Below the pieces are notes generated by a model. The model was not told the DNA's origin and made no database searches. It was given only the letters and a program-made list of their open reading frames with translations. 64,000 nt of DNA, taken from positions 4,284,001-4,348,000 of the forward strand of contig NZ_CP067140.1 of assembly GCF_028553805.1 (NCBI RefSeq), read 5' to 3'. How positions within the stretch are numbered: the stretch's first letter is position 1; every line of letters begins with the position of its first letter. Below, one piece after another: positions 57,356 to 64,000 of this stretch. Source of the DNA: Paracoccus saliphilus (GTDB lineage: Bacteria > Pseudomonadota > Alphaproteobacteria > Rhodobacterales > Rhodobacteraceae). A program made the translations under genes and the position numbers.

Positions 57356-59155
57356 TCAATGCCGCGCACCGCCCCGCGCGGCCGAGGTCAACACAACATT
57401 CGTAATATCCGGCTGAACACTTGGCTTCGGCACCTCTATCCGGAATGGCAGACACATGACGAAGGTTTTGCCTTCGATGCCAAAGCTTGCTTCGCCTTCG
57501 AGTTGGGTCGAGAATGCCTCGATCAACTGACTGCCGAGGCCGGTGCCCTCAACTTCATTTTCTTGTTCGCCAATAGAGTTGACGATTTCCAGAATACCGG
57601 TGTCGTTTTCCGCCTTGGTCAAGCTTACACGCACCCATGCCGCGTCCTCGCCTTCCGGTTTCCCCGCATATTTCAATGCATTGGTGAAGGCTTCGGTTGC
57701 CAGCAACGATAGCGGAACCGCCTGATCGGGTAACAGCGTCAACGGTTCGAGCTTTGTAACAACCTTCAGGTTCGATCCAGGTTCGACGGATACATTTACC
57801 ATCTGGTTTATGATGTCGCCCAGCAAACGGTCGGCTTCGACCGCATCGAGATGCTCGGCCTGATAGAGATTCCGATAAATCGTTGCGAGAGCGGCCACCC
57901 GGTCCTGAACCGAGCGCAGAACGCGCTTGGCGTCGTTGTCCTCGATAACACGGCTTTGCATGTTGATGATCGAACCGATCAACTGGAGATTATTCTTCAC
58001 ACGATGATGAAGTTCTTTCAGAAGCACGGTTTTTTCGGCGACCGCCGCCTCCATTGCTTCCTCGTCCCGGATCAGGATGCGAGCCATGTTGTGAAAAGTC
58101 TGACTGACATCGGCGATTTCCGTCGGTGCGTCGGATAGGACCGGAGGAGCGATATCTCGATTACCGATGGCGAAGCGGCGCATCTGACCACGGAGTTCGC
58201 CTATGTGGCGCAAGACAAGGCGGAACACGGCAAAATAGGCGACGGCCAAAGACACCAGCCACAAGGCAACAGGAAATAGCACGGCCCCGAAACGCGACAA
58301 TTGCAGGACGCCTACGCCGGCTATCTTGGGATTCCAGCTTCCAAGCGCATAGACTAGTCCCGGAACAACCGGAACCACGGTAAAGACACGCAACTCTCCG
58401 GTGTTGGAGTAGTCGCGAAAAGTTGTCTCGGTCCTGGACAAAAGGCTGACCAGCTCGGTTCCCTGCGGCAGGATATCGGTCGCGCTATCGCCGGAGCCGC
58501 TATCCGCTGTCAGAATCTCGCCCCTGTGATTGAAGGTCGCTATCTTTGCGCCTTCCGTGCCGAAGCTGATCGAATGCGTCGAGCGTAACAACTCATGCGT
58601 CAGCGCCACAGCGATATATCCGAGCAGTTCCCGGTCTCGATAAAGCGGTTGCATGACCTGGATTACAGAGGGGTCTCCGTCGGAACCGCTATCCAGGGAA
58701 GTGACCAACGTACCGGGTTCGTTGACGAATTTCTCGTAGGCGGGGGATTCGCGCATATCGACGACAGCGGTGGACCGGGGTCCTGAATGACAGGTGCTCA
58801 TCCCATTCAGCGGCACGAAGCCGGCATAGACATAGGTTGCACTGCGCTCGATGAAATTCCGCATGAGATCAGAGCAGTTCCGCTGCTGATCCATCGCATC
58901 CAGAACGCCCGGACCCAACGCGTCAGCCGAACCTAGCGCACTTTGCAGAAGCGCCCTCTCACCCGAGGCGGCAGAAGCGGTCCGGCCAAGAAGTGCGATC
59001 TCTGCACTGCGTTCCGCTTCACGTGACAGGTTCAGGTTTTGGATCAACGACATCAGGCCGACCGGCAAAATCGCGACCGAAAGCAGCATCCCAAGGCGGA
59101 AGCCAAGCCGCTTGGTAAAATCCAATCGTTCGGTCAGACGTCGTAGAAACACCAC
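57356..59155 (-). CDS. membrane sensor histidine kinase of the general stress locus (HisKA_2 type)
   Basis: This 599-residue kinase has two membrane helices (about 18-42 and 290-312) flanking a periplasmic sensor domain of roughly 245 residues (dCACHE/CHASE-like). A HAMP-like stretch leads to a HisKA_2 dimerisation domain with phosphorylated histidine in LLKELHHRVKNNLQLIGS (His383 or 384). The ATPase domain shows ATEAFTNALKYAG and GTGLGSQLIEAF. Kinases of this family drive PhyR phosphorylation in alphaproteobacteria. It starts 10 bases after ecfG and is probably in the same transcript. Confidence 0.9.
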   Translation of the reverse strand: MVFLRRLTERLDFTKRLGFRLGMLLSVAILPVGLMSLIQNLNLSREAERSAEIALLGRTASAASGERALLQSALGSADALGPGVLDAMDQQRNCSDLMRNFIERSATYVYAGFVPLNGMSTCHSGPRSTAVVDMRESPAYEKFVNEPGTLVTSLDSGSDGDPSVIQVMQPLYRDRELLGYIAVALTHELLRSTHSISFGTEGAKIATFNHRGEILTADSGSGDSATDILPQGTELVSLLSRTETTFRDYSNTGELRVFTVVPVVPGLVYALGSWNPKIAGVGVLQLSRFGAVLFPVALWLVSLAVAYFAVFRLVLRHIGELRGQMRRFAIGNRDIAPPVLSDAPTEIADVSQTFHNMARILIRDEEAMEAAVAEKTVLLKELHHRVKNNLQLIGSIINMQSRVIEDNDAKRVLRSVQDRVAALATIYRNLYQAEHLDAVEADRLLGDIINQMVNVSVEPGSNLKVVTKLEPLTLLPDQAVPLSLLATEAFTNALKYAGKPEGEDAAWVRVSLTKAENDTGILEIVNSIGEQENEVEGTGLGSQLIEAFSTQLEGEASFGIEGKTFVMCLPFRIEVPKPSVQPDITNVVLTSAARGGARH

Positions 59156-59165
59156 GTGAACAAGA

Positions 59166-59765
59166 TCAACGTCGCACGGGGTGATTCGGTGCCATCACGG
59201 CAAGAGTGACCTGATCATTCATGCTCAACTCTTCATTCTCTTCCAAATGTAGCAGTTCTGCCAGTTTACGGCGGCCACGATTGGCGCGCGACTTCACGGT
59301 TCCGATAGCCACCCCGGTCATATCGGCGACTTCCTCATACGAGAAACCCGATGCGCCCACGAGAATCAATGCCTCTCTTTGTTCGTCCGGTAGCTGCTCG
59401 AACGCGACGCGGAAATCCCGCAATGCCAAACGTCCGTCATGTTCCGGACGAGTCGACAGACGTGCGGCGTGAAGGCCATCACTGTCGCTGACCTCTCGCT
59501 TGGTCTTGCGACGGGCGGAATAGAATGTATTTCGCAAAATTGTGAACAGCCATGCGCGCAGGTTGGTCCCGGTCTGGAACTTGTCCATATTCGTCCATGC
59601 CTTGACGATGGTGTCCTGCACCAGATCGTCGGCGGATGCGCCCTCACGCGTCAGAGACAACGCAAAGGCGCGCAGCGCGGGAAGGTGATCGACCAGTTCA
59701 TCACGCGGATTGGCTTGGGCGGTGGCGTCGTTGCGCTCACCGCCGGATTTGTCGGCAGGTTCCAT
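59166..59765 (-). CDS. ecfG: ECF sigma factor EcfG (general stress)
   Basis: This 199-residue ECF sigma has region 2 (LTREGASADDLVQDTIVKAW and TNLRAWLFTILRNTFYSARR) and region 4 (EEVADMTGVAIGTVKSRANR). The order nepR-ecfG next to divergent phyR identifies it as the general stress sigma factor. It is released when phosphorylated PhyR binds NepR. It probably recognises the GGAAC..GTT promoter ahead of nepR. It is separated from nepR by 3 bases. Confidence 0.94.
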   Translation of the reverse strand: MEPADKSGGERNDATAQANPRDELVDHLPALRAFALSLTREGASADDLVQDTIVKAWTNMDKFQTGTNLRAWLFTILRNTFYSARRKTKREVSDSDGLHAARLSTRPEHDGRLALRDFRVAFEQLPDEQREALILVGASGFSYEEVADMTGVAIGTVKSRANRGRRKLAELLHLEENEELSMNDQVTLAVMAPNHPVRR

Positions 59766-59768
59766 ATG

Positions 59769-59915
59769 TTACTCCTGCTCGCGCAGTTTTTGCAGCAATT
59801 CAAGAAAACGGTCGGGAATTTCGTCGGAGCTATCCTGTTCATACACCCGCCGCAGGTTCTCATCGATCTGTTTCTGGATCGCGTCCCTGTGGTTCTCTTC
59901 TCGCTTAGGTGTCAT
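59769..59915 (-). CDS. nepR: anti-sigma factor NepR
   Basis: This 48-residue protein starts at ATG 59915 (MTPKREENHRDAIQKQIDEN). The conserved NepR helix pair, IDENLRRVYEQDSSDEIPDR and FLELLQKLREQ, binds EcfG and is sequestered by phosphorylated PhyR. The small size is usual for the family. It is directly followed by ecfG. Confidence 0.93.
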   Translation of the reverse strand: MTPKREENHRDAIQKQIDENLRRVYEQDSSDEIPDRFLELLQKLREQE

Positions 59916-59954
59916 CGTTTCGTTAGCCCCGGTAATCTTGTGCGCCACCTTTCC

Positions 59955-59980
59955 AACATGTAGGGGTGGGTGATGGTTCC
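59955..59980 (-). promoter_or_regulatory. EcfG-type promoter of nepR-ecfG
   Basis: On the minus strand GGAAC (59980-59976), an 18-base spacer, and GTT (59957-59955) match the alphaproteobacterial general stress promoter (GGAAC-N17/18-GTT). It lies about 40 bases before the nepR ATG, implying autoregulation of the operon. Confidence 0.75.
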
Positions 59981-60012
59981 GTGCAACCTGCGAAATTTGA
60001 GGATAGACTGTC

Positions 60013-60816
60013 ATGTCCGCTGCTAATCTTGCCCAATCCGTCGGGCGCGAGCTTCCGTATCTGCGTCGCTACGCGCGCGCATTGACCGGTAGTCAGAAGG
60101 CAGGCGACAATTACGCCGCCGCGACTCTGGAGGCCATCCTTTCCGATCGCTCGGTACTGGACGGAGAGAATGACACCCGTATCGGCCTGTTCCGTGCCTT
60201 TCACGCGATCTGGCAGAGCTCTGGCGAGCCGGTCGAGGAGATCGAGTTGTCTGCCAGGGAAAAAGGCGCTCAGGATCGTCTGCGCAAGCTCACGCCGAAT
60301 TCGCGTGAAGCCCTGCTTCTGCGCACCATAGAAGAGCTGCGTTATGATCAGATCGCCCACATCATGGAGATCAGCCAGCCTGAGGCGGAAGAGCTGATCC
60401 AGATCGCCCTGAATGAGATGAGCGACTCGATTGCAGGCCGGATCATGGTGATCGAGGATGAAACCATCATCGCCATGGATCTCAAGGGCATCGTGCAAGC
60501 GATGGGACACAATGTTACTGGCGTCGCCCGGACCCATTCCGCCGCTATCGAACTGGCCGACAGCGAGCGTCCTGATCTGATCCTTGCCGACATCCAGCTT
60601 GCCGACGGATCTTCAGGAATCGATGCAGTCAACGACTTGTTGCATGACTTGGGAGAGATCCCGGTCATCTTCATCACGGCATTCCCGGACCGGCTCTTGA
60701 CCGGTGATCGGCCCGAGCCCGCTTTCCTGATCTCCAAACCCTATAACGAAGAGCAGGTCCGTTCGGCCGTGTCGCAGGCAATGTTCTTTGCCACGACCGA
60801 AGGGTTGGAGGTTTAG
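60013..60816 (+). CDS. phyR: general stress response regulator PhyR
   Basis: This 267-residue protein has an N-terminal sigma-like domain (about 1-130, SVGRELPYLRRYARALTGSQ) and a C-terminal receiver domain (about 143-262). The phosphoacceptor is Asp193 in LILADIQLADGSSG, the acidic pair is in VIEDE, and the conserved lysine is in LISKPYNEEQ. When phosphorylated it mimics the sigma factor and captures NepR. It is divergent from nepR-ecfG, the standard layout. Confidence 0.95.
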   Translation: MSAANLAQSVGRELPYLRRYARALTGSQKAGDNYAAATLEAILSDRSVLDGENDTRIGLFRAFHAIWQSSGEPVEEIELSAREKGAQDRLRKLTPNSREALLLRTIEELRYDQIAHIMEISQPEAEELIQIALNEMSDSIAGRIMVIEDETIIAMDLKGIVQAMGHNVTGVARTHSAAIELADSERPDLILADIQLADGSSGIDAVNDLLHDLGEIPVIFITAFPDRLLTGDRPEPAFLISKPYNEEQVRSAVSQAMFFATTEGLEV

Positions 60817-60876
60817 CGCGTTTCCAACAGTCACGGAAACCGTCTCGGCAGAAAAATCGCTGAAAAGCAGGTTGCC

Positions 60877-61749
60877 TTACTCTGCGTTTAAAGGCTGTCG
60901 CACCTCGCGCACAGCCTTTAAACGTTTCCGGTGCGCAAGTTCGATATTGATCACTGCACCCAGAAGCACGGAGAAACCGGCGAGATAAAACCACATCAGA
61001 AGTGCTACAACCGTACCGATGGACCCATATATACGGTTATAGCTGTTGAAGCTGCCGAGATATGCAGAGAAGCCGATAGACGCCGCAGCCCATAGAAGCG
61101 TGGCAAACAATCCACCCCATGTCAGCAGTGGGGTTCGCGATGCTTTCACATTCGGGCCGTAGCGATACAGGATGCCGATCCCTAGGATGACCAGCACGAA
61201 CATCCCCGCCCATGGGAGTGCTGTAAGAAACCACGCCCGGACTTCTCCAATAATTACAAAGTTCAACACGATTGGCACGATAACGATCGTGGCCATTCCC
61301 GCCAGCGATACGCCGACAATTGCCAATGTAAGCATATAAGCTGTGATGAAGCGAAAGATCGTGGAACGCCGGCGCGCTCCATGAGCTGCGTTCAGCCCAT
61401 TGATCAGCGCATCGACGCCCGCGCGAGCCGAAATTGTCGCGACCATGAAGGAAATGAAGGACGCCCAGCCAATCGAGGTTCGTCCGGCAGCGGTCAAAGA
61501 TCTGATCTGCGTGTCTATGATCCCCGCTGCACCATCCGGAAGAAATTCATGGGCGACCTCTACATAGGCCATGATGGCATTGGGATCGAACCACAGGCTC
61601 CAGAGCGCAATAATCGCGGCGAGGCCGGGAAATACCGCAAACATCGCATAAAAGGCCACACCAGCGGCAATAAGACCCATATGGATCTTCTCCATCCTGT
61701 CGAAGACCGCTTGCCAGAATGACCAAAACTCTCGGAACGCATAGAACAT
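60877..61749 (-). CDS. YihY/BrkB-family membrane protein
   Basis: From ATG 61749 (AAGGACC upstream) the protein has 290 residues and about six membrane helices. IHMGLIAAGVAFYAMFAVFP near residue 25 and SRTPLLTWGGLFATLLWAAA are typical. Older names call the family ribonuclease BN, which is incorrect for most members; the function is unresolved. The last 13 codons are covered by a strong inverted repeat. It converges on phyR. Confidence 0.88.
   Translation of the reverse strand: MFYAFREFWSFWQAVFDRMEKIHMGLIAAGVAFYAMFAVFPGLAAIIALWSLWFDPNAIMAYVEVAHEFLPDGAAGIIDTQIRSLTAAGRTSIGWASFISFMVATISARAGVDALINGLNAAHGARRRSTIFRFITAYMLTLAIVGVSLAGMATIVIVPIVLNFVIIGEVRAWFLTALPWAGMFVLVILGIGILYRYGPNVKASRTPLLTWGGLFATLLWAAASIGFSAYLGSFNSYNRIYGSIGTVVALLMWFYLAGFSVLLGAVINIELAHRKRLKAVREVRQPLNAE
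60886..60923. terminator. inverted repeat overlapping the 3' end of the BrkB-like gene
   Basis: GTTTAAAGGCTGT (60886-60898) and ACAGCCTTTAAAC (60911-60923) are perfect 13-base arms around a 12-base loop. It sits in the convergent end of phyR and the BrkB-like gene, within the latter's coding region. It may terminate phyR transcription. Confidence 0.55.
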
Positions 61750-61804
61750 AGGGTCCTTTCTCAAATCACATAAAGTTACGCTCGGCTCCAAGTTCGTCAG
61801 GATT

Positions 61805-62506
61805 TCAATCGGAGTAGCGCGCCCAGATTGATACGTCACCCATTTCTGCAACGAGTTCGGCATGCGCGGCTGCTTCAGCTTCAGTCAGTCGAGAAGGCAG
61901 CGGTCTTGGCCGCGACAAGGGGCGAACCGTTATCGGGGTTGCCTGATCCACGGGTTGCTTCTGGCTAGGCTGGTCGAGCACCAGATCGGGCTGCCGCCCT
62001 CCGATCAGTTCAAGATATACCTCTGCCAGGAGCTCAGAGTCGAGCAGGGCTCCGTGCAGCTCGCGCCCGGAATTGTCCACTCGAAAACGCCTACAAAGCG
62101 CATCCAGCGAGGCGGGTGCACCAGGATACTTCTCTCGTGCCAGGGCCAGTGAATCGAGCGCACGGCTCCATGGCAGGGTAGGGAAACCTGCGCGTTTAAG
62201 CTCTGCATTCAGGAACTTCATGTCAAAACTGGCGTTATGGATCACCAGCTTGGCATCATCGCCTATGAAATCGAGAAAATCCCCGGCAATTTCTGCGAAT
62301 TTTGGCTTGTCTCTCAGGAAATCGTCACCAAGGCCGTGTACCTCAAATGCCTCGGTCGGCACGGAACGTTCCGGATTGATATAGACATGAAAGGTCTGGC
62401 CCGTCGGCATATGGTTCAGCAGTTCGAGCGCACCTATCTCGACGATGCGGTCATCCTTTTCCGCATCGAAGCCCGTGGTTTCGGTATCCAGAACAATCTC
62501 ACGCAT
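61805..62506 (-). CDS. dnaQ: DNA polymerase III epsilon subunit
   Basis: This 233-residue 3'-5' exonuclease has Exo [21 protein letters not shown], Exo [15 protein letters not shown] and Exo [22 protein letters not shown], all metal ligands present. The C-terminal tail (about 180-233) should contact the alpha subunit. It proofreads replication. It overlaps coaE by 8 bases. Confidence 0.96.
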   Translation of the reverse strand: MREIVLDTETTGFDAEKDDRIVEIGALELLNHMPTGQTFHVYINPERSVPTEAFEVHGLGDDFLRDKPKFAEIAGDFLDFIGDDAKLVIHNASFDMKFLNAELKRAGFPTLPWSRALDSLALAREKYPGAPASLDALCRRFRVDNSGRELHGALLDSELLAEVYLELIGGRQPDLVLDQPSQKQPVDQATPITVRPLSRPRPLPSRLTEAEAAAHAELVAEMGDVSIWARYSD

Positions 62507-63086
62507 TTGTTACAATCTCTCTGCAAATTCGTTCGACTGCGGCGCGCGCGCCTTCCAGCGTATCGGTCGGAATGATCCAATCGGCACGAGCACGTTTTTC
62601 CGCATCCGGCATCTGGCGCGAAAGGACCATCTGGAAATGTTCTTTTGTCATACCGGGCCGCGAGAGTACACGATCATGTTGGGTCCTTGAATCCGTCGAA
62701 ACAACGGCCACGCCATCCACCTGCTGCTCCGATTTACCTTCGAAAAGCAGTGGGATATCCAGCACCACGATCTGACTACTGTGATGTTCCCGAACAAATT
62801 TCTCTCGATCTTCGGCAACCAGAGGATGAACAATCTTTTCCAAGCGCTTCAATGCATCGGAATTCCCGGCCAAGGTTTGTTTCAAGATTTTACGGTCTAT
62901 GCCGCCATCATTGAGGGTCTCTGGAAATGCAGCCGCGATCGGCACCACAGCTGCTCCTCCCGGGGCATAAAGACGATGCACGGCCTCATCTGCATCCCAG
63001 ACCGGAAACCCGAGTTCGAGGAACATCCTGGCGGTGGTCGTTTTCCCCATGCCAATACTGCCGGTCAGGCCAAGCTTGTAAGTCAT
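62499..63086 (-). CDS. coaE: dephospho-CoA kinase
   Basis: This 195-residue P-loop kinase has [20 protein letters not shown] near its start, [14 protein letters not shown] (catalytic aspartate) and [10 protein letters not shown]. It carries out the last step of CoA synthesis. It overlaps aroE by 4 bases upstream and dnaQ by 8 bases downstream; the aroE-coaE-dnaQ order is common in Rhodobacterales. Confidence 0.96.
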   Translation of the reverse strand: MTYKLGLTGSIGMGKTTTARMFLELGFPVWDADEAVHRLYAPGGAAVVPIAAAFPETLNDGGIDRKILKQTLAGNSDALKRLEKIVHPLVAEDREKFVREHHSSQIVVLDIPLLFEGKSEQQVDGVAVVSTDSRTQHDRVLSRPGMTKEHFQMVLSRQMPDAEKRARADWIIPTDTLEGARAAVERICREIVTNA

Positions 63087-63937
63087 TCAAGAACGATCCG
63101 ACGAGTTTCGTCATCGATAACCGGGCGATGACCGAACCAACGCTCGAATCCCGGGGCCGCCTGATGCAGCAGCATTCCCAGACCATCAACAGTCCGACAT
63201 CCACGTGCCTGAGCTTCGGCCAAAAATGGCGTGATCAGCGGCGTATAGACAAGATCGGTCACCAAGGCGTCTGGCGACAATGCATCAAGTGGTATTCGCA
63301 ATGGTTGCTTGCCCTGCATTCCCAGAGATGTCGCGTTCACCACCGTCGCAGACCCTTCAAGCATGTTGCCTGCCTGTGCCCAATCATAGACGATCACACG
63401 TGCGCCGAATTCTGACCGAATTTGTTCAGACCGGACCCTGGTTCGGTTGGTGATACGGAGTTCACCCACGCCGCTGTCCAGCAGGGAAGCGACGACTGCC
63501 CGGGCCGCACCGCCAGCACCGATAACCGCTGCGGGTCCATGATCAGGCGTCCAATCGGGCGCGGATTGACGTAGATTGGCGATGAAGCCGTAACCGTCCG
63601 TGTTGTCGGCATGGATCTTGCCGTCGGGACGAAAAATCAGTGTGTTAGCAGCGCCGATCAACGCGGCACGGTCCGTGACCACATCCGCCAGCGTCAGAAC
63701 CGCCTCCTTATGCGGAATGGTCACATTGATGCCGACAAATCCCAACCTGGGAAGCGCTCGTAACACCTCGGCCAAGTTTTCAGGCATAACAGGCATCGGA
63801 ATGTAATGCCCGTCGATCAAGTAGCGCTTCAGCCAGTGTGTATGCAATCTGGGCGATCGTGAATGCACAATCGGCAGCCCGATCACACCCGCCAAGGGGG
63901 CATGCTGGATCTGGCTGATAGGCATATCTTCAGTCAT
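63083..63937 (-). CDS. aroE: shikimate dehydrogenase
   Basis: From ATG 63937 the protein has 284 residues; GTG at 63958 is an alternative. GLPIVHSRSPRLHTHWLKRY binds substrate, NVTIPHKEAVL holds the catalytic lysine, NTDGYGF the aspartate, and GAGGAARAVVASLLDSG the NADP loop. It reduces 3-dehydroshikimate to shikimate. The ATGACTGA context shows an overlap with the preceding gene. Confidence 0.95.
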   Translation of the reverse strand: MTEDMPISQIQHAPLAGVIGLPIVHSRSPRLHTHWLKRYLIDGHYIPMPVMPENLAEVLRALPRLGFVGINVTIPHKEAVLTLADVVTDRAALIGAANTLIFRPDGKIHADNTDGYGFIANLRQSAPDWTPDHGPAAVIGAGGAARAVVASLLDSGVGELRITNRTRVRSEQIRSEFGARVIVYDWAQAGNMLEGSATVVNATSLGMQGKQPLRIPLDALSPDALVTDLVYTPLITPFLAEAQARGCRTVDGLGMLLHQAAPGFERWFGHRPVIDDETRRIVLE

Positions 63938-64000
63938 TGCTCGCTGCGTCTGTTCCACTAGTCGGGCTTGTAACAGAGTATGGTTGGTTATCGTGGGAAA
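63930..64000 (-). CDS. 3' end of an upstream gene (partial, possibly maf)
   Basis: A minus-strand frame is open from the window edge to TGA at 63932-63930 and ends SPTSGTDAASND. It overlaps the chosen aroE start by 8 bases, in the style of this operon. By gene order in Rhodobacterales it could be a Maf nucleotide pyrophosphatase, but the visible tail is not diagnostic. Confidence 0.3.
   Translation of the reverse strand, partial: SHDNQPYSVTSPTSGTDAASND

Noticed and set aside
60877..61749. Ribonuclease BN
   Set aside because: The YihY/BrkB family was once given this name by mistake; the protein is a membrane protein without nuclease motifs.

Overview
The window looks like chromosomal DNA of an alphaproteobacterium of the order Rhodobacterales, most likely Paracoccus or a close relative. 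The basis is high GC, dense operons with 1-8 base overlaps (ATGA, TGATG), a complete PhyR-NepR-EcfG general stress module, a fused cysNC, FlaF/FlbT flagellin regulators, a pobA-pcaDCHG operon under a LysR regulator, and the dnaQ-coaE-aroE block. I see no rRNA, tRNA, CRISPR array, transposase or prophage. The genus is inferred from gene content; I ran no search.

Layout. 1-2400: possible start of a divergent gene, then an NfeD-like membrane protease and its slipin partner. 2500-12200: a catabolic island with an IclR regulator, a TAXI-type TRAP transporter with a DUF1850 protein, an arabinonate-dehydratase-like enzyme, a dihydrodipicolinate-synthase-family enzyme, an SDR, an RraA-family protein and an HpcH/HpaI aldolase. 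This reads as uptake and non-phosphorylative breakdown of a sugar acid. 12590-17280: the glycine cleavage operon gcvT-gcvH-gcvP behind a tandem glycine riboswitch. 17460-20490: a sulfotransferase/GT90 fusion and a lone ABC ATPase. 20590-27400: 4-hydroxybenzoate/protocatechuate catabolism (pobA, pcaD, pcaC, pcaH, pcaG, a BKACE, pcaB) with divergent pcaQ. 27460-33450: a small secreted protein, cysNC, cysD and 5-oxoprolinase subunits PxpBCA. 33470-36920: alkB, mutY, a DciA-like protein and a DsbA-like oxidoreductase. 37020-41470: a DMT exporter and a quaternary-amine ABC importer. 41617-47585: carB and a flagellin satellite cluster (fliC, flaF, flbT, DUF1217). 48099-52800: xth, an MFS transporter, rhomboid, Trm112-like, LON-substrate-binding and thioredoxin/TPR genes. 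52880-57275: a PqiA-PqiA-PqiB-PqiC MCE lipid transport operon. 57356-60816: the general stress module. 60877-63937: BrkB-like, dnaQ, coaE, aroE, and the tail of one more gene.

The most unusual signal is non-coding. Three intergenic elements (about 12405-12562, 19208-19375 and 47865-48025) each carry four or five direct copies of GTGYAC at an exact 11-base spacing, with GTTGCG/CGCAAC flanks and a small palindrome. Each lies 3' of a gene and reads in the same direction as that gene. A second co-oriented 3' repeat is a hairpin followed by a conserved ACCCCCG..GATATTT..GAAGAAG tail. It occurs three times, and in one copy the stem has changed on both sides.
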